Below, piece after piece: positions 1-10,620 of a stretch of 64,000 nucleotides of DNA (positions are counted from its first letter, which is position 1; each line of letters opens with the position of its first letter). Origin of the DNA: Sesamum alatum (lineage: Eukaryota; Streptophyta; Magnoliopsida; Lamiales; Pedaliaceae); NCBI GenBank assembly GCA_034509735.1, contig JACGWO010000006.1, positions 5,471,001-5,535,000 of the forward strand. Reading direction: 5' to 3'. Below the pieces are notes generated by a model, which was not told the DNA's origin, made no database searches, and saw only the letters and a program-made list of their open reading frames with translations. The position numbers and the translations under genes are program-made.

Positions 1-35
1 ACACGACAAGTATATTACACTTGCTATACAGGTGA

Positions 36-764
36 TCAGTTCGACCTGGCCGTGACGCCCGGTTTGAACTTATCAGTAGGCATGTCTGCGTATCCAATTC
101 CTCGTCGCGTAGTGGGGAAGATCATGAACAAGAAACTGGAGAAAACCCCAGCTGCCAGAGGCAAATTCACCACCAACACATCCAAATCCGCTGCAAAGAA
201 ACAGCTCTGGACATCGCTGTCGCTCAGAGCAAACGCCAAGAACACGAACAACGACACGAACGCATGAACAAAGTCTATCAAACTTATCCTGAATTTGGAC
301 AAATCCATCCTCGTACTACCGTTGTTCATCTCTTCGTCTTCATGATCACTACTCTCCAGCATTTGTTGATCATGGCTGCTGCTGCTACTGTTGAAGATGT
401 AGAGTCCCTTGAAGGTGGCAATCCCATAGTAGAGTTTCCCATTGTTGTCCGTGAAGCTGTCGGTGAATGACGAGAAGAAGCAAATAACTGCGCAGAAGGC
501 TAAGAGGCTTGTCGTCAGGCATTTGTTGGATAATTGACACATACCCTGATTGGAAAACGAAGGGATTAGGGTCCGGAAGGCGAGGACTGTGCCCGTCGGG
601 AGGAGGTTTGCTAGGTTGGCCGCGCTGGCTAACGTTTTATGGACCGGGTGAGCGGAGGAAGTGGTGGGGTCGACGTTCTTTGGCCGACGTGGCGGCGGCG
701 GTGGTGGTGGTGGTGATTGTTCAAGAGCCATGATGGTGGTGGTGGTGGGAGGATTGAGTTTCAT
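36..764 (-). CDS. DMP-family (DUF679) membrane protein
   Basis: Single-exon gene, 242 residues. The family is a plant-specific group of small four-pass membrane proteins of tonoplast, ER or plasma membrane; DMP8/DMP9-type members act in sperm and their loss induces haploids, while others are linked to senescence and membrane remodelling. The N-terminus is Pro/Thr-rich and includes a run of eight prolines. It is followed by the conserved LANLLPTGTVLAF segment (membrane span 1), a span ending in CFFSSFTDSF, the signature GKLYYGIATFKGLYIFN, an Asp/Glu-rich loop, the IDFVHAFVSLFVFLAFALSD span and a last span ending IFPTTRRGIGYAD. The start at 764 is chosen because homology only begins after it; codons upstream to 1040 are open but look like 5' UTR. 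A second Met (731) would lose 11 residues. Motifs resemble the DMP1-7 type more than DMP8/9 (inference). Family assignment is firm. Confidence 0.93.
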   Translation of the reverse strand: MKLNPPTTTTIMALEQSPPPPPPPPRRPKNVDPTTSSAHPVHKTLASAANLANLLPTGTVLAFRTLIPSFSNQGMCQLSNKCLTTSLLAFCAVICFFSSFTDSFTDNNGKLYYGIATFKGLYIFNSSSSSHDQQMLESSDHEDEEMNNGSTRMDLSKFRISLIDFVHAFVSLFVFLAFALSDSDVQSCFFAADLDVLVVNLPLAAGVFSSFLFMIFPTTRRGIGYADMPTDKFKPGVTARSN

Positions 765-1165
765 GGTTTGGTTAGTTATAGGATTCTTGTCTTGTTTTTG
801 GTTAGTTTGATGATGTTTTATAGAGAGATGTTTTGGAGAAATTGAGAGTTGTTTGAGTTTGGGTTTAAGATATGTAAGAATACACACAATGAACATGTGA
901 TATAAGCCTCTTTTTTGAGAGGTTATGACGTTAGGGTTAGGGGGGTTTTGGGCTCCTAATTTGTGTATGCTAAACAAGGCATCTCTGATGTCACTTTGCT
1001 TGGCCTTGCTTGTAATAATAAATAACCAATTGATGATCAAATTAGCATATTGACTACGTAATTCTTTATCGTTTAATTATCAAGATTGTATTTTAATGAG
1101 TTAATTTTAAGTCAGTTAGGATCGGGTTTGGTCAAATATGAAGAAATTACACGGCAAGTATAATA

Positions 1166-1614
1166 GGATTAAATGTATTTTTGGTCCTATAACTTAGGTC
1201 ATTTGGCATTTCGTTCTTTAACTTTTTAAGGTAGCATTTTACTCCTGCATCTTTTTAATTTTTACAATTTTTGTCCTTTTGTTCGCCGGAGTTCACCTCC
1301 GCCGGCGAGAAGGATCCGACAAAAGAAGAACTGAAATCGCGAAAATTATTAAAAAATGTAGGACCAAAATGCTGCTCTAGAAAGTTAAAGGACAAAAATA
1401 CTGACAGAAATGGGTCAATAGGAACAAAAGCCTCAATTTTAAAATATCACGTTAGAGGCACATGCATTTTTCAGGCGAAAAGGGTGAACTCCGGCGAAAA
1501 AATGACTAAAATTACGAAAACTAGAAAAATATAGGACCAAAATGCTACCCTAGAAAGTTAAAGGACGAAAACATCAAATGACTTAAGTTACGGGACCAAA
1601 AATACATTTAAGCC
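1166..1614. mobile_element. MITE with long TIRs (Mutator-like type)
   Basis: Two inverted arms of about 110 bp. The left arm starts GGATTAAATGTATTTTTGG and the right arm, reverse-complemented, starts GGCTTAAATGTATTTTTGG. Both continue with the same pattern (TTTGGTCC, CTTTAACTTT, GTAGCATTTT), and a second inner match around the word CGCCGGAGTTCAC. Flanks AGTATAATA and AGGGTAATA form an imperfect 9-bp duplication (7 of 9). No coding sequence. The words recur in the element at 62205-62688, so the two belong to related families. Confidence 0.7.
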
Positions 1615-1623
1615 AGGGTAATA

Positions 1624-2059
1624 TGCATGATGTGTGGTTAGTGTGTATAATTTAATAAAAGTGACTAATCACAAGACACGTATGTATTATACTTTTCATG
1701 CATGTGGTTCGAAGCAAGCAGATTTGATCTGGATAAGAATTCTCCTGTTCAAATTGATAAAAACACTATGGTTCTATTTCTTGGGAGCTTCTCACCACTC
1801 TTTTTTCTGGAATTCATGAACATATATAAAATTATACTTTTAGTACTTATAAAGGTGGTTATACAAAATTCACCCCACACTTTATAGATCTTTTCAAAAT
1901 ATCCCAAAATTTAAAAAATCACGCAAATTAAATAGTTCCAGAACCCCAATTGGTTTGTTAGTTTTCTAACAGAAATATCACAGGGTAATTAATATCAAAA
2001 AATATTGAAGGAAACTGTAGAGATTAAGTTGCATTTTTAACCCCACATGATTAGGGTTT
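1624..2059. other. AT-rich spacer
   Basis: No gene or repeat end could be supported here. A 1680-1760 stretch resembles ordinary low-constraint intergenic DNA; short open frames have no recognisable domain. Confidence 0.4.
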
Positions 2060-2515
2060 GACAATTTTAGGGAAAACTGCATTTTATGTCTCGTAACTTA
2101 CATCGTTTATGATTTTGGTCCCATTAATTTTTCACGTGGCAATTTTAGTGTTATAAGTCCACAAACGTTGCAATTTGAGTCCCATTGACGAAATTCGTAA
2201 AAATTTTAACGGAAGAAGCACGTGCATGGGATTAAAATTGCAACGTTTGTGGACTTATGGGACTAAAATTGCAACGTTTATGGACTTATAGGACTAAAAT
2301 TGCAACGTTTCATTAGATGTGACTTATGGACTTAACGGAGCATGTTCCATGCACGTGCTCCTTCCGTTAAAATTTTAACGGATTTTGTCAATGGGACTAA
2401 AATTGCAACGTTTGTGGACTTATGGGACCAAATTGCTACGTCAAAAATTAATGGGACCAAAATCGCAAACAGTGTAAGTTATGGAACGTAAAATGCAATT
2501 TTCCCGACAATTTTA
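2060..2515. mobile_element. MITE with exact 10-bp target duplication
   Basis: Element 2070-2505 (436 bp) is flanked by exact copies of GACAATTTTA (2060-2069 and 2506-2515). Inverted ends are GGGAAAACTGCATTTTA and GGGAAAATTGCATTTTA, followed on both sides by ATAACTTAC-like and GATTTTGGTCCC words. Inside, a unit containing GGGACTAAAATTGCAACG is repeated several times in tandem and once inverted, and the word CACGTGCATG faces CATGCACGTG, so the transcript would fold into one long hairpin. The 10-bp duplication and long TIRs indicate a Mutator-type non-autonomous element. Confidence 0.85.
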
Positions 2516-4025
2516 CTCCCAAAATTTACAAATTTTCTCTTTTTTTTTGTAAATTATCCCAATTTGCAATTTTTTTGATCCCAAACATTTTCTTTACAAT
2601 TAATTCGGGTCGGAGATCAAGATCGTTCCGAGGGCAGTTCGAATCGGATGTTTTGGGACCTAAGAAGAAAAAGAAATCATTAGGCTCGCTGAGTAGTCCC
2701 CATCAAAGACCCTCCGATGTTTAAATTAGTTCATTGAGATTGAAAACAAATATTAAATGCTGGTTTAAATAAATAAATGGCGTACCATTACCCAAAATAA
2801 TCGTGAGGTATTTATAGGCCCAAATCTCTATACTTGTACAGGTTCATGTAGCGTAATCCCGAACTCCCAAGTACAGAGATATCGAATGGCTTCAATTCTG
2901 GGTTCTCGGGTCGGGACGGATCGGGCGCAGCCCCACCTTAGTGAGAAATACATAAATCTTGATCCTGAATGGATATTTTTACTTTTACGAGGGTATTTTG
3001 ATCTTCTTAACATTAAGTCTAATATATCCTTATCAACAACTATGATGAGATATAGGGTTCTCAATGTTATCTCAAATCTCTTATGTTAGAGCTAATTTGC
3101 ATAGGATGAGTTTTGGAATGACTTTTGACCTCTGCATCTGCATGGCACACAATTTAAAGTAACACTATCGATGATAATATTAGTAGGCGATGTTTCACAT
3201 TAAATACGATGCATTGAGATATTATCGAGCGATATAAAAAAAATGCTAATGCTAAAAGCTATAAAATTTAATAAAATTACAAAATCAAATACAATTAACA
3301 TGAATTAAGATAGTATATATTAAGAAGTTTTAGAATAAAATTTAATAAAATATTATTCTCAAACTTGACGTTGTAACCAAAAAAAAAGTAGTTCATTAGC
3401 AATGGTAATAAGAAATTCATTATGTATACATGTAAATAGTGTATTAAGTAAATTATATAACAAAGAGTTTTCAAAATAGGAGTCTAATTTCCCTAATGTT
3501 CGTGTATAGCATTCATGATAATACAATATTATTGGATTAGGTTTTTTTCTCGATAATATCATAATACGGCTAGTAATATTATTATATATATCGATGTTCA
3601 ATTGAAATTATGAAACTTATAAAAGCTGATTCAGATACGTATTGACCGATATTTTGAACTAGGTGATGGAGGATTGGTCTATCAATTGAAAGATTTTGTG
3701 GTCCATCTAAGTTGTAGCACCCCACCCCCACAAGATATTAGCTCAAACAACAACCATAAGTTTATGAAGGCTTAATTTAACACAAAATTCTAAGTAATTT
3801 AACAAAAATAAATGTACTTCTTAGGGGGGTTTAAGATTTTTTGGAAAATAATGAGAGAAATATATTAAATAATTAGAGTTGAGCTTCTCTAATTTTGTAA
3901 TTATTGGAGTTATTAGATTCTTACATTATGCATTTTTATCTATTTTTGTCGGGTACCCAAAAGAGTTTTTGTTAATTTTCTTCTATTTGAGACAAAATCT
4001 CGAAAATGTTTTTAGTTTGGTATTA
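2516..4025. other. AT-rich intergenic region
   Basis: No gene found. It holds short AT-rich runs and scattered short open frames without domains. A stretch near 2600-2950 is less AT-rich but shows no protein similarity I can recognise. Confidence 0.4.
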
Positions 4026-4562
4026 AATATTTGTAGGGTTAATTACACTTAGCCCCCTCTGAAAATGCATAATTATACTTTCTCCCAAAGAAGTTTTGAA
4101 ATTACACTTACACCCCTCCAAAAATTCTTCATTTACACCTGATCTCCATATCGTTAAAGTTTGGACGGAAAATATTCACGTCAATAAAAATAATTACATA
4201 AAGTTTTAATTTTACATAAAGTTTTAATTTTACCTCTCATTTTATATTCTCGTGCAATAACTTTGTGCTTATAAGGGAAAAATGTAATAATATTGACCTC
4301 ACTCCATATATGTACATTGTATTTATCCCCTTATAAGTACAAAAATATACATGAGAATGTTAAATAATGGACAAAATTGAAAGTTTATGTAATTACTTTT
4401 GTTGACATGAAAATTTTCCATCCAAACTCTAACAGATGGGGGTCTGATGTAAACAGAGAATTTTCGGAGAGGGTGTAAGTGTAATTTCAAAAAAAAAATT
4501 GGGGGGAAGTGTGATTACGCATTTTTATAGGGGGTCTGAGTGTAATTAACCCTATATTTGTA
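4026..4562. mobile_element. Foldback MITE (Mutator-like type)
   Basis: Element 4036-4552 (517 bp) is almost entirely inverted repeat: the left arm begins GGGTTAATTACACTTAGCCC and the right arm mirrors it (GGGTTAATTACACTCAGACC), with complementarity continuing to a short central loop near 4290-4320. Flanks AATATTTGTA and TATATTTGTA are a 10-bp duplication with one mismatch. No coding capacity; a transcript would form a hairpin of roughly 240 bp per arm. Confidence 0.8.
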
Positions 4563-4878
4563 TTAATTTCTAATATAACTAATTATTATAAATCTTTGTC
4601 TTAATTTTGACTTTTATTAGCAATACATCATATTTTTTCATGCAATCTAATGGTAACGTGTAAATGTTATTCTACATAATTACTAATATATTATATACAT
4701 ATAAAAGAACTCAAATTTTTAAAAAAATTGGACCATTTTAAAGTTGTTGTGAAGTAAGGGACTAAAATTTTTGCAAATTTTCCGCACCCTATGGGACTGA
4801 AATTCAATTTCACCCAAATATTTTCTCCTTCCAAAGTCCAAATGGACTGAAATACTATGCACGCGACTTTATTCGTTA

Positions 4879-4985
4879 TCTATACTATATATATATATAT
4901 ATATATATATTATATTAATTATAATAAATTTAAAATGTATAATATTATTTTAGATGTGCGTAGAGACACCGTCCACGACGACTAG
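4879..4985 (+). mobile_element. Very short Helitron-like element
   Basis: Begins TCTATACTATATATAT after an A and ends CACGACGACTAG before a T, the terminal pattern expected for plant Helitrons (5' TC, 3' CTAG, insertion between A and T). The 3' end contains the GC-rich words typical of the subterminal hairpin. At 107 bp it can only be a remnant or internally deleted copy. The same TCTATACTAT start occurs at 6183 and 30209. Confidence 0.5.
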
Positions 4986-5249
4986 TAAAACTTTAAAGAG
5001 ATTCGATTTCTGGACTAAACTTGATTTATTATTATTATATTTTGGAATTTTGGGATGTTTTAGAAGATCTCTTAGTAAATTTTACAATTTAACATATCTT
5101 ATTCCTTGAAATTTTGGAAGTAACGACCATGTGATATCTAAGACCACCAGGAGGAAATTTACTATTGCCTATTAATTTTATTGTCAAGGACTAAACTGAG
5201 TGAATAAATAATTAGTATTAATTATGGTTAAATAAAAATTATTTGTAAA

Positions 5250-5441
5250 AATTTAGATTATCCACCATGGAAACTATTTTTGCTATGGTTATGAGTTATG
5301 ACAAATATTTTAGCCATGACTTTTAACCGTGACAAATGTTTTAACCACACTTGGCAAAAATCACGACTAACATCGTTGTGTGACCGTTATTTTTAACCAT
5401 GACAATTAGCCATTAAATATTATTTTTTTTTTTTCTAGTGA
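5250..5441. mobile_element. Single CACTA transposon terminus
   Basis: The segment ends in a T-run followed by CTAGTG (reverse complement CACTAG), the CACTA signature. Upstream lie several copies of a degenerate subterminal word of the form TTTTAACC(A/G)TGACAA in direct orientation (near 5310-5325, 5325-5340, 5393-5405), as CACTA elements carry. I did not find the partner terminus or a 3-bp duplication, so this is a truncated end. Confidence 0.45.
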
Positions 5442-6182
5442 CCTGACACCCGCCAAGTGCCACTAAGCCTCAAACCTTCCCCTGACGGACCCTGCTCCAG
5501 ACCCGACGAACCTAACCTTCAAAATTCGATTAATTTTTTTTATTTTATTCAGTGAATCGAAATCATTTTCTAAAAAGTTAAATTATTATTTTATAAATAT
5601 CTAATAACTTATATTATGTAAAAATGTTAATTATTTAACAAATATATGTATTAAATGAAAGTTAAAAATTTTAAATAAATTAAACATATTCATAAATCTT
5701 ATATGTGAACCTACTCGACCGATCCATAAAATAAAAAGTCATTCCAAAATCCGAACTCCATAATTTGGACCCGAACCCACCCCATTCGAATTGTGTCCGA
5801 GGCTGGTCAACCATCCCCATAGAAAACTAACAAAATGGGAATTTGGGTAACCAAAATCGCATTTTTTTAAAATTCATGGATGTTTTTGGAAAAATGATAA
5901 AGTGCAAGGTCGAATTTGCACACCAATCTTTCTTATAGTATTAAAACTGCAATTTTATAACAATATTCAAACCTCAATTGTCATGCGGGAAAATTCTTGT
6001 CGAAATCAGGTTTAGTCGAACCAAGTCAATCACAGAACAAATGTGATACATTTGCTATATGGTTGGTCACTTTTCCTGAATTGTACACCAATCACACGAT
6101 AAGTTTATTATCCTTACCATATGATTGGTTCAAAATTTGATCGAGTCGGGTCCGAACTAAAATCTTCCTTGTTCTGTGATCA
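5442..6182. other. Intergenic spacer
   Basis: No gene. Two short, less AT-rich blocks (about 5440-5525 and 5705-5825) resemble the inner ends of hAT-type MITEs, with words such as GACCCGAACCCACCCC, but I could not define matching ends. Confidence 0.3.
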
Positions 6183-6496
6183 TCTATACTATTATAAAAG
6201 AAAATATTTTTGTCGTACCAATTTTTGAATGCTCCAATTTACCCTTTTTGAATTCATTCGATTTCCTTTTTAAAATGGCCATAATTGCAATTTCACTTTC
6301 TTTTAATCATTCCATAATAACCCACTACTTACATTTTTCTCAACCGACTCTACATTTTTCTCCTCACCAACTTTTTTCTTTTTTATTTATTCACACTACG
6401 ATTGTTTTTTTCAACAAATTTCTTTTCTCTCTTTTATTTCCATATCACATTTATTTTTATATAGTGCTCACGGGGACCGCGTGCAACGAACACTAG
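6183..6496 (+). mobile_element. Mini-Helitron
   Basis: Starts TCTATACTATTATAAAAG directly after an A and ends CAACGAACACTAG before a T. A GC-rich word pair (CACGG / CGTG) about 20 bases before the end can form the subterminal hairpin. At 314 bp it is non-autonomous; the open frame inside has no domain. It shares its 5' end with copies at 4879, 30209 and, inverted, 36355. Confidence 0.6.
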
Positions 6497-6678
6497 TATT
6501 ACTAAATCAAAACATAACCAAAACAACCGCCAAAAGAAAAGGAAAAAAAAACAAGAACACACACCACACAAAAGTAAATCAAACGTGTTTCTTTTCATAT
6601 TCTTCCACACACATTCAAAAGCATAGAAATCAAATCACATATTGAAGAGCTTTTGCTTAATTTGCACACAGAAACAGA

Positions 6679-7537
6679 TCAGTAAGTAAGATGGACAGTG
6701 ATCCTCAGCAACGTCTCAACACCATCCATAACATGCTGACCCGCCGGAAACAGCTGACCGCACCTTCCGCAAACCCGCATGCATTCTTGAACTTCCCGGT
6801 GCCGCGGTCACCGACAGCATCTCGACATGGTGCTTTCCGATCTTGGTAAACTCCAAAGAAGTTGAGGCTGGTCTCCATACTCCCCTCCTTCCATCATGGC
6901 TGTAAACGCCAATCATCTGTGTCGACCCATCGGCGAGCTCGCCACGTAGACCCCTTGTTGCTTTGCCTAGTTGCTGTGACCCCAGCTCGGGGGCCGAGGT
7001 CAAGTAATCATCGATGACTGTGATTGTCCCGAAACCTAAGCCGAGGCCGTCGGGTCCCAGTTGTGCGGTGTTAATATTTTGACCGTTGTTATTGTTGTTG
7101 TTATTGTTTATCCCTTAAAAATCACAGCTCTGTAAGTGATTTATGATTTTAGAAACGTACTTATGAAATGAATAAAGAAATAAATAAATAGTACCTGCAA
7201 AAGCTGTCCCTATTAGGCCAGTGCCTAGTGGGACGCCACTGGGATTTATGGTTGGGATTGCGCCATTGGAGTTGGGAATGGCGACACCGTCTTTAGGGGG
7301 TAGGAAGCCAAGAGGGCGAGCAAACGGAACTTGGCCGCTGTAAGATGTTGCTAATAAGCCGGTGATGGGCCGCGCAGTTGGGCTGCTGCGCCTAGTATGT
7401 CGTGCATGTATAGCTCGAAAACCGGCACTTCTCCTGTTGCTGCTGCTGGAGGGTCAAGTGCAGCAGTCTTGGTTGCTGAATTGATGGCTGCAAATAAGAT
7501 TGTTATGAGAATGAGAGCTGATGATTGGTTTGAACAT
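6679..7537 (-). pseudogene. Dirigent-protein pseudogene (ESB1-like type)
   Basis: Dirigent proteins are secreted and steer phenoxy-radical coupling; the ESB1/DIR10-like group works at the Casparian strip. In pieces one can read a signal-peptide segment (ALILITILFAAINSA), EVPVFELYMHDILG, then in another frame SSPTARPITGLLATSYSG, VPFARPLGFLPPKDGVAIPN, an Asn-rich linker, LGLGFGTITVIDDYLTS, PELGSQQLGKA, FTAMMEGGEYGDQ, LNFFGVY, GTGKFKNACGFAE and the end ETLLRITVHLTY with stop at 6679. An 81-nt interruption at 7114-7194 fits a GT-AG intron in phase. At least four or five single-base shifts break the frame (early in the signal peptide, after MHDILG, after QLGKA, around GGEYGDQ, near KFKNACGFAE), so no intact product is possible. 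The group is recognised from motif order; the exact subfamily is inference. Confidence 0.85.
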
Positions 7538-7876
7538 TTTTGAGGCTGCTTTGGTGTATGTGAAATGGGATTGTTGTTGATTGATCTTTTTGGTAGATTG
7601 TAAGATTGATGGTTGTTTGATGTATGGCAAAGGTTAGAGAAATATATAGGAAGATGTGTAGTGTCATATAGCTATAATGTATGTGTTTGATGGAGTTGTT
7701 GATGTACTTAGTGAAGTTGTTATATGTAACTAAGATGTTGATGAGTTGTGATGAACTTGGGAGTTGTTATGTGGAAAGTGCAAGCTTGAGAGAGTTTTCT
7801 TGGCAAGTTTAGGTTTGATTAGATGAAGAATTTAACCCATAATTCATTGGATCATGTGGATACGTAAAAATTCTCA
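7538..7876. other. Upstream region of the dirigent pseudogene
   Basis: No coding sequence. Repeated GTTGTTGATG/GAGTTGTTATGTG-like words near 7680-7760 give it a loosely repetitive character. Confidence 0.35.
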
Positions 7877-8135
7877 GGCAAATTGCATTTTTGGTCCATA
7901 GAATATAGGGTGTTGCACTCTTGGTCTCCCATTTTACGAGATTAGCATTTTTTGTCCCATATGATTAAAACACGCAGATGTCCAAAAACCTAACAAATTT
8001 GGTCCCATGGGATTAGTGCATGGATTACATCTACAACGCTTTCTAATCCTGTGGGACAAAAAATGTTAACCCCGAAGTGCAGAACCAAAAAATGCAAATC
8101 CTTTTGGTCCTATGCGATTAAAAATGCAATTTGCC
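7877..8135. mobile_element. Short MITE with TIRs
   Basis: 259-bp element. Ends GGCAAATTGCATTTTTGGTC and its inverted form GGCAAATTGCATTTTTAATC, with further inverted words (GTCCCATATGATTA / TAATCCTGTGGGAC). The flanks AAATTCTCA and AAATCTCAT resemble each other but an exact duplication is not seen. No coding sequence. Confidence 0.65.
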
Positions 8136-8799
8136 AAATCTCATTAACTATAAGTGGAATTCATAATATGACTCTAAATTTTCAAGAATCTATCAATTGC
8201 AAGTAGAAATTTCTAGCCCAAACTATGCTCGATCCAACATTTGAACTAATCACATAACAAGTGTATTATAAATTGAACTTTCATGTTCATCTCGTGTCAC
8301 GAGTTGTGGGGTCCTAAGGTGTGAGAAATCTCATCCATCCTTCATACGGAGTGGAAAACCCTGTCTTAGTGGTGCTTTCCCCCTCAAGTGTGGAGGGTAC
8401 AACTAAACCATATATGTCCAATAACTTAAATACTTAAGCATGAATTCTCAAAAAGAATTATCATCTCAAGTGTTAACTAATGCTAACCCTGTAGTTTTTT
8501 CATATATGCAACAGAATTTAGAATAGAAAATTCAATCTGCCGAATTAGGGGTATATATCAACAGAAGAATGCATTGTTCCAAGACTTTCCATTCACTTCC
8601 TGACAAGCATAGATATGCTTAAGGAAGACATTTATATGCAAGTTAGTTACGGATATGTTCATCATATAAGCAACTTGCAAAGAACCAGAAATATATGTAC
8701 TGCACGACGAAATGTTGATGAACTAGATATATATATAAACTACTGAAGCATCAATCGCCATAGGGAAAAATAAATGCAGCAAAACCCTCAAACAAAAAC

Positions 8800-9415
8800 T
8801 CACTTGTAAGTCCCCTTAACTGCATTAGTCATTAATGAGACGGGCTTTTTCTTCACTTCTGCTGCTTTATCAGTATTGATTGTTTGTGGCTTTAAATCAG
8901 CTTCTTTTTTAGGAGCGATCAATGGCTCTTTCTTTGGAGCGGGGACATAGCTCCTTCCGAGCAGCATCTGCTGTTCCCTCTATATTTGGCTCGCGATAGT
9001 AAACCTGCAGATGGAGTTTGAGAAGATTAAAACAATTAAGTATTCACGGTGAATGCCAAAATATGGGTTTTCCATCTCATCTAACAGTTATGCATCTACA
9101 GTTGAAGTGCATATATCTGTATGTTTTTCCAGATGCAAAGCATCAGTTTTAGAAATCAAGACTTATTCCAAAATTGGCATCCGGACTCATTGCAGAAGTA
9201 GTAGACCTGATCGAATTGAATCACGTCGCAACCACATATATCAGTCGTTCCCTCCGACTAGGAGGTCACTCCTTAGATCTAGAACAGAAGACAAAGAGAG
9301 AGAGAAAAGCATGGACTGACTGTGTTCCATAAATTATGTACTTGAATTAATGCAGATTCATCCCAGAAGTTGTGGCATTGGATCCATTCCAGGGATGCCG
9401 CACTAAAGAAGCATA
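8800..9415 (-). pseudogene. 3' exons of an unrecognised, frameshifted gene
   Basis: Two candidate exons. Exon A (9342-9415) follows a pyrimidine-rich acceptor ending CTTATCAG and in one frame reads FSAASLEWIQCHNFWDESA; its donor is GTACAT. Exon B (8800-9004) follows acceptor CTCCATCTGCAG, continues in phase with VYYREPNIE and then loses the frame. A different frame opens with REQQMLLGRSYVPAPKKEP, runs Lys-rich and ends SLMTNAVKGTYK with stop at 8800. A loss of two bases near 8970 in a GAGAGGG-like word would account for the switch. I do not recognise the protein family. Upstream exons were not located. It could also be an expressed gene with an alternative frame, or a processed remnant. Confidence 0.35.
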
Positions 9416-10620
9416 CTGATAAGAGGAGAGACAAAAGGAGTGATTAATGGGTTTCACAATTACGTAATCAACTTGATACGAATAAAGATTAGTAGCAAAA
9501 TTGATTGTGGAGATGTAAAATAATGCTAAAATACGCAACCAAACAGTTGTTTGGATAATAAGATCTAAGCAACTAGCCTTGACTTGTAGACACTAATAAG
9601 AGTAGGTGTGAAGCAATTATGTCGGTAAGAGTTACATAGACACATCCCACTACAGGCCGCCCCTATCTGAAAGATGTTCGTACATGTATTCCAAACCTGT
9701 TTGGCTGAAGCAAGAACTCTAGAACTTATAACTTAGGAGCAGCCTCTTGTTCCATAAATCAAATCAGCTAATCACATGGATGCAATTAGGTTCCTACAAC
9801 TGCAGATAATCTGTTCATAGCAAGAAACTGCATCGATAACATTATGGCTATTGTTAAAGGTCCACCAGATACAAAAACAGAAAAACAGAGGCCGTGCTCG
9901 GCTTTTAATTATAAGAATGCTCCATGACAACATGAGGAGAGATGCAATGGAACAGATCTTTGATATACCGGCACTCAAACTTGAGATGTCGAGAAAGAAA
10001 AACATACAGCGCATAAAATTCTTATGCACACATTCTTTAGATAAAACCTGAATGATTGCAATAAGGCTGTTCTGCACATCGTTGCATCTCCAATGAATGA
10101 ATGAATGTGCTATAGACAGGGAAAAATTTTGAGAAGTTAAGAATTAGATCGTTCAACTCTGACCAAGGCAAAGAAGTCACAAATTTATTAATTCATTCTT
10201 CAATAATCTGTTTGCCATTACACACAAAACTGCCATTTTGGCATCTGACACTCACACTATCTAAGAAACCTGCTGAAGAAGCCAAGGACATCAGAATTTC
10301 AGCAATATGTTATGTCTTTATACTCTTTTCAGTCCAGAGTGATAGCGGTTCTTGTCTCACTTCTGCCAATTGATCTTAGTTCAGCCTATACCTCTCACAA
10401 AGACATTAAAGTTCTAGAGATGTAACAGTTTTGGTCTCAGAAGGATGAAAGCAAGAAACTTTGCCTCATGCTCTGCTGAACTCATAACCGAAGTTCCACA
10501 AATGCTTCCTATGTTTGCACAATGTCTGCTCTGGCTTGGAACAGCATTATAGATGCAAAGAGTCCAGATTTCAGAGTTCAACATATAGCAAGAACTAGGT
10601 CTTCACACATCTCCGTGTAA
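9416..10620. other. Region between unrecognised exons and PPR gene
   Basis: Nothing decisive. The base composition is less AT-rich than other spacers, which would suit introns or 5' exons of the minus-strand gene at 8800-9415 and the 3' UTR of the PPR gene next to 10621. Open frames here carry no domain. Confidence 0.3.

Noticed and set aside
1271..1534. Open frame inside the first MITE
   Set aside because: Lies within inverted arms; no domain and low complexity.
6716..7003. Open frame on minus strand as an intact small gene
   Set aside because: It passes through dirigent motifs only in part, the rest being in other frames; it is a stretch of a pseudogene.
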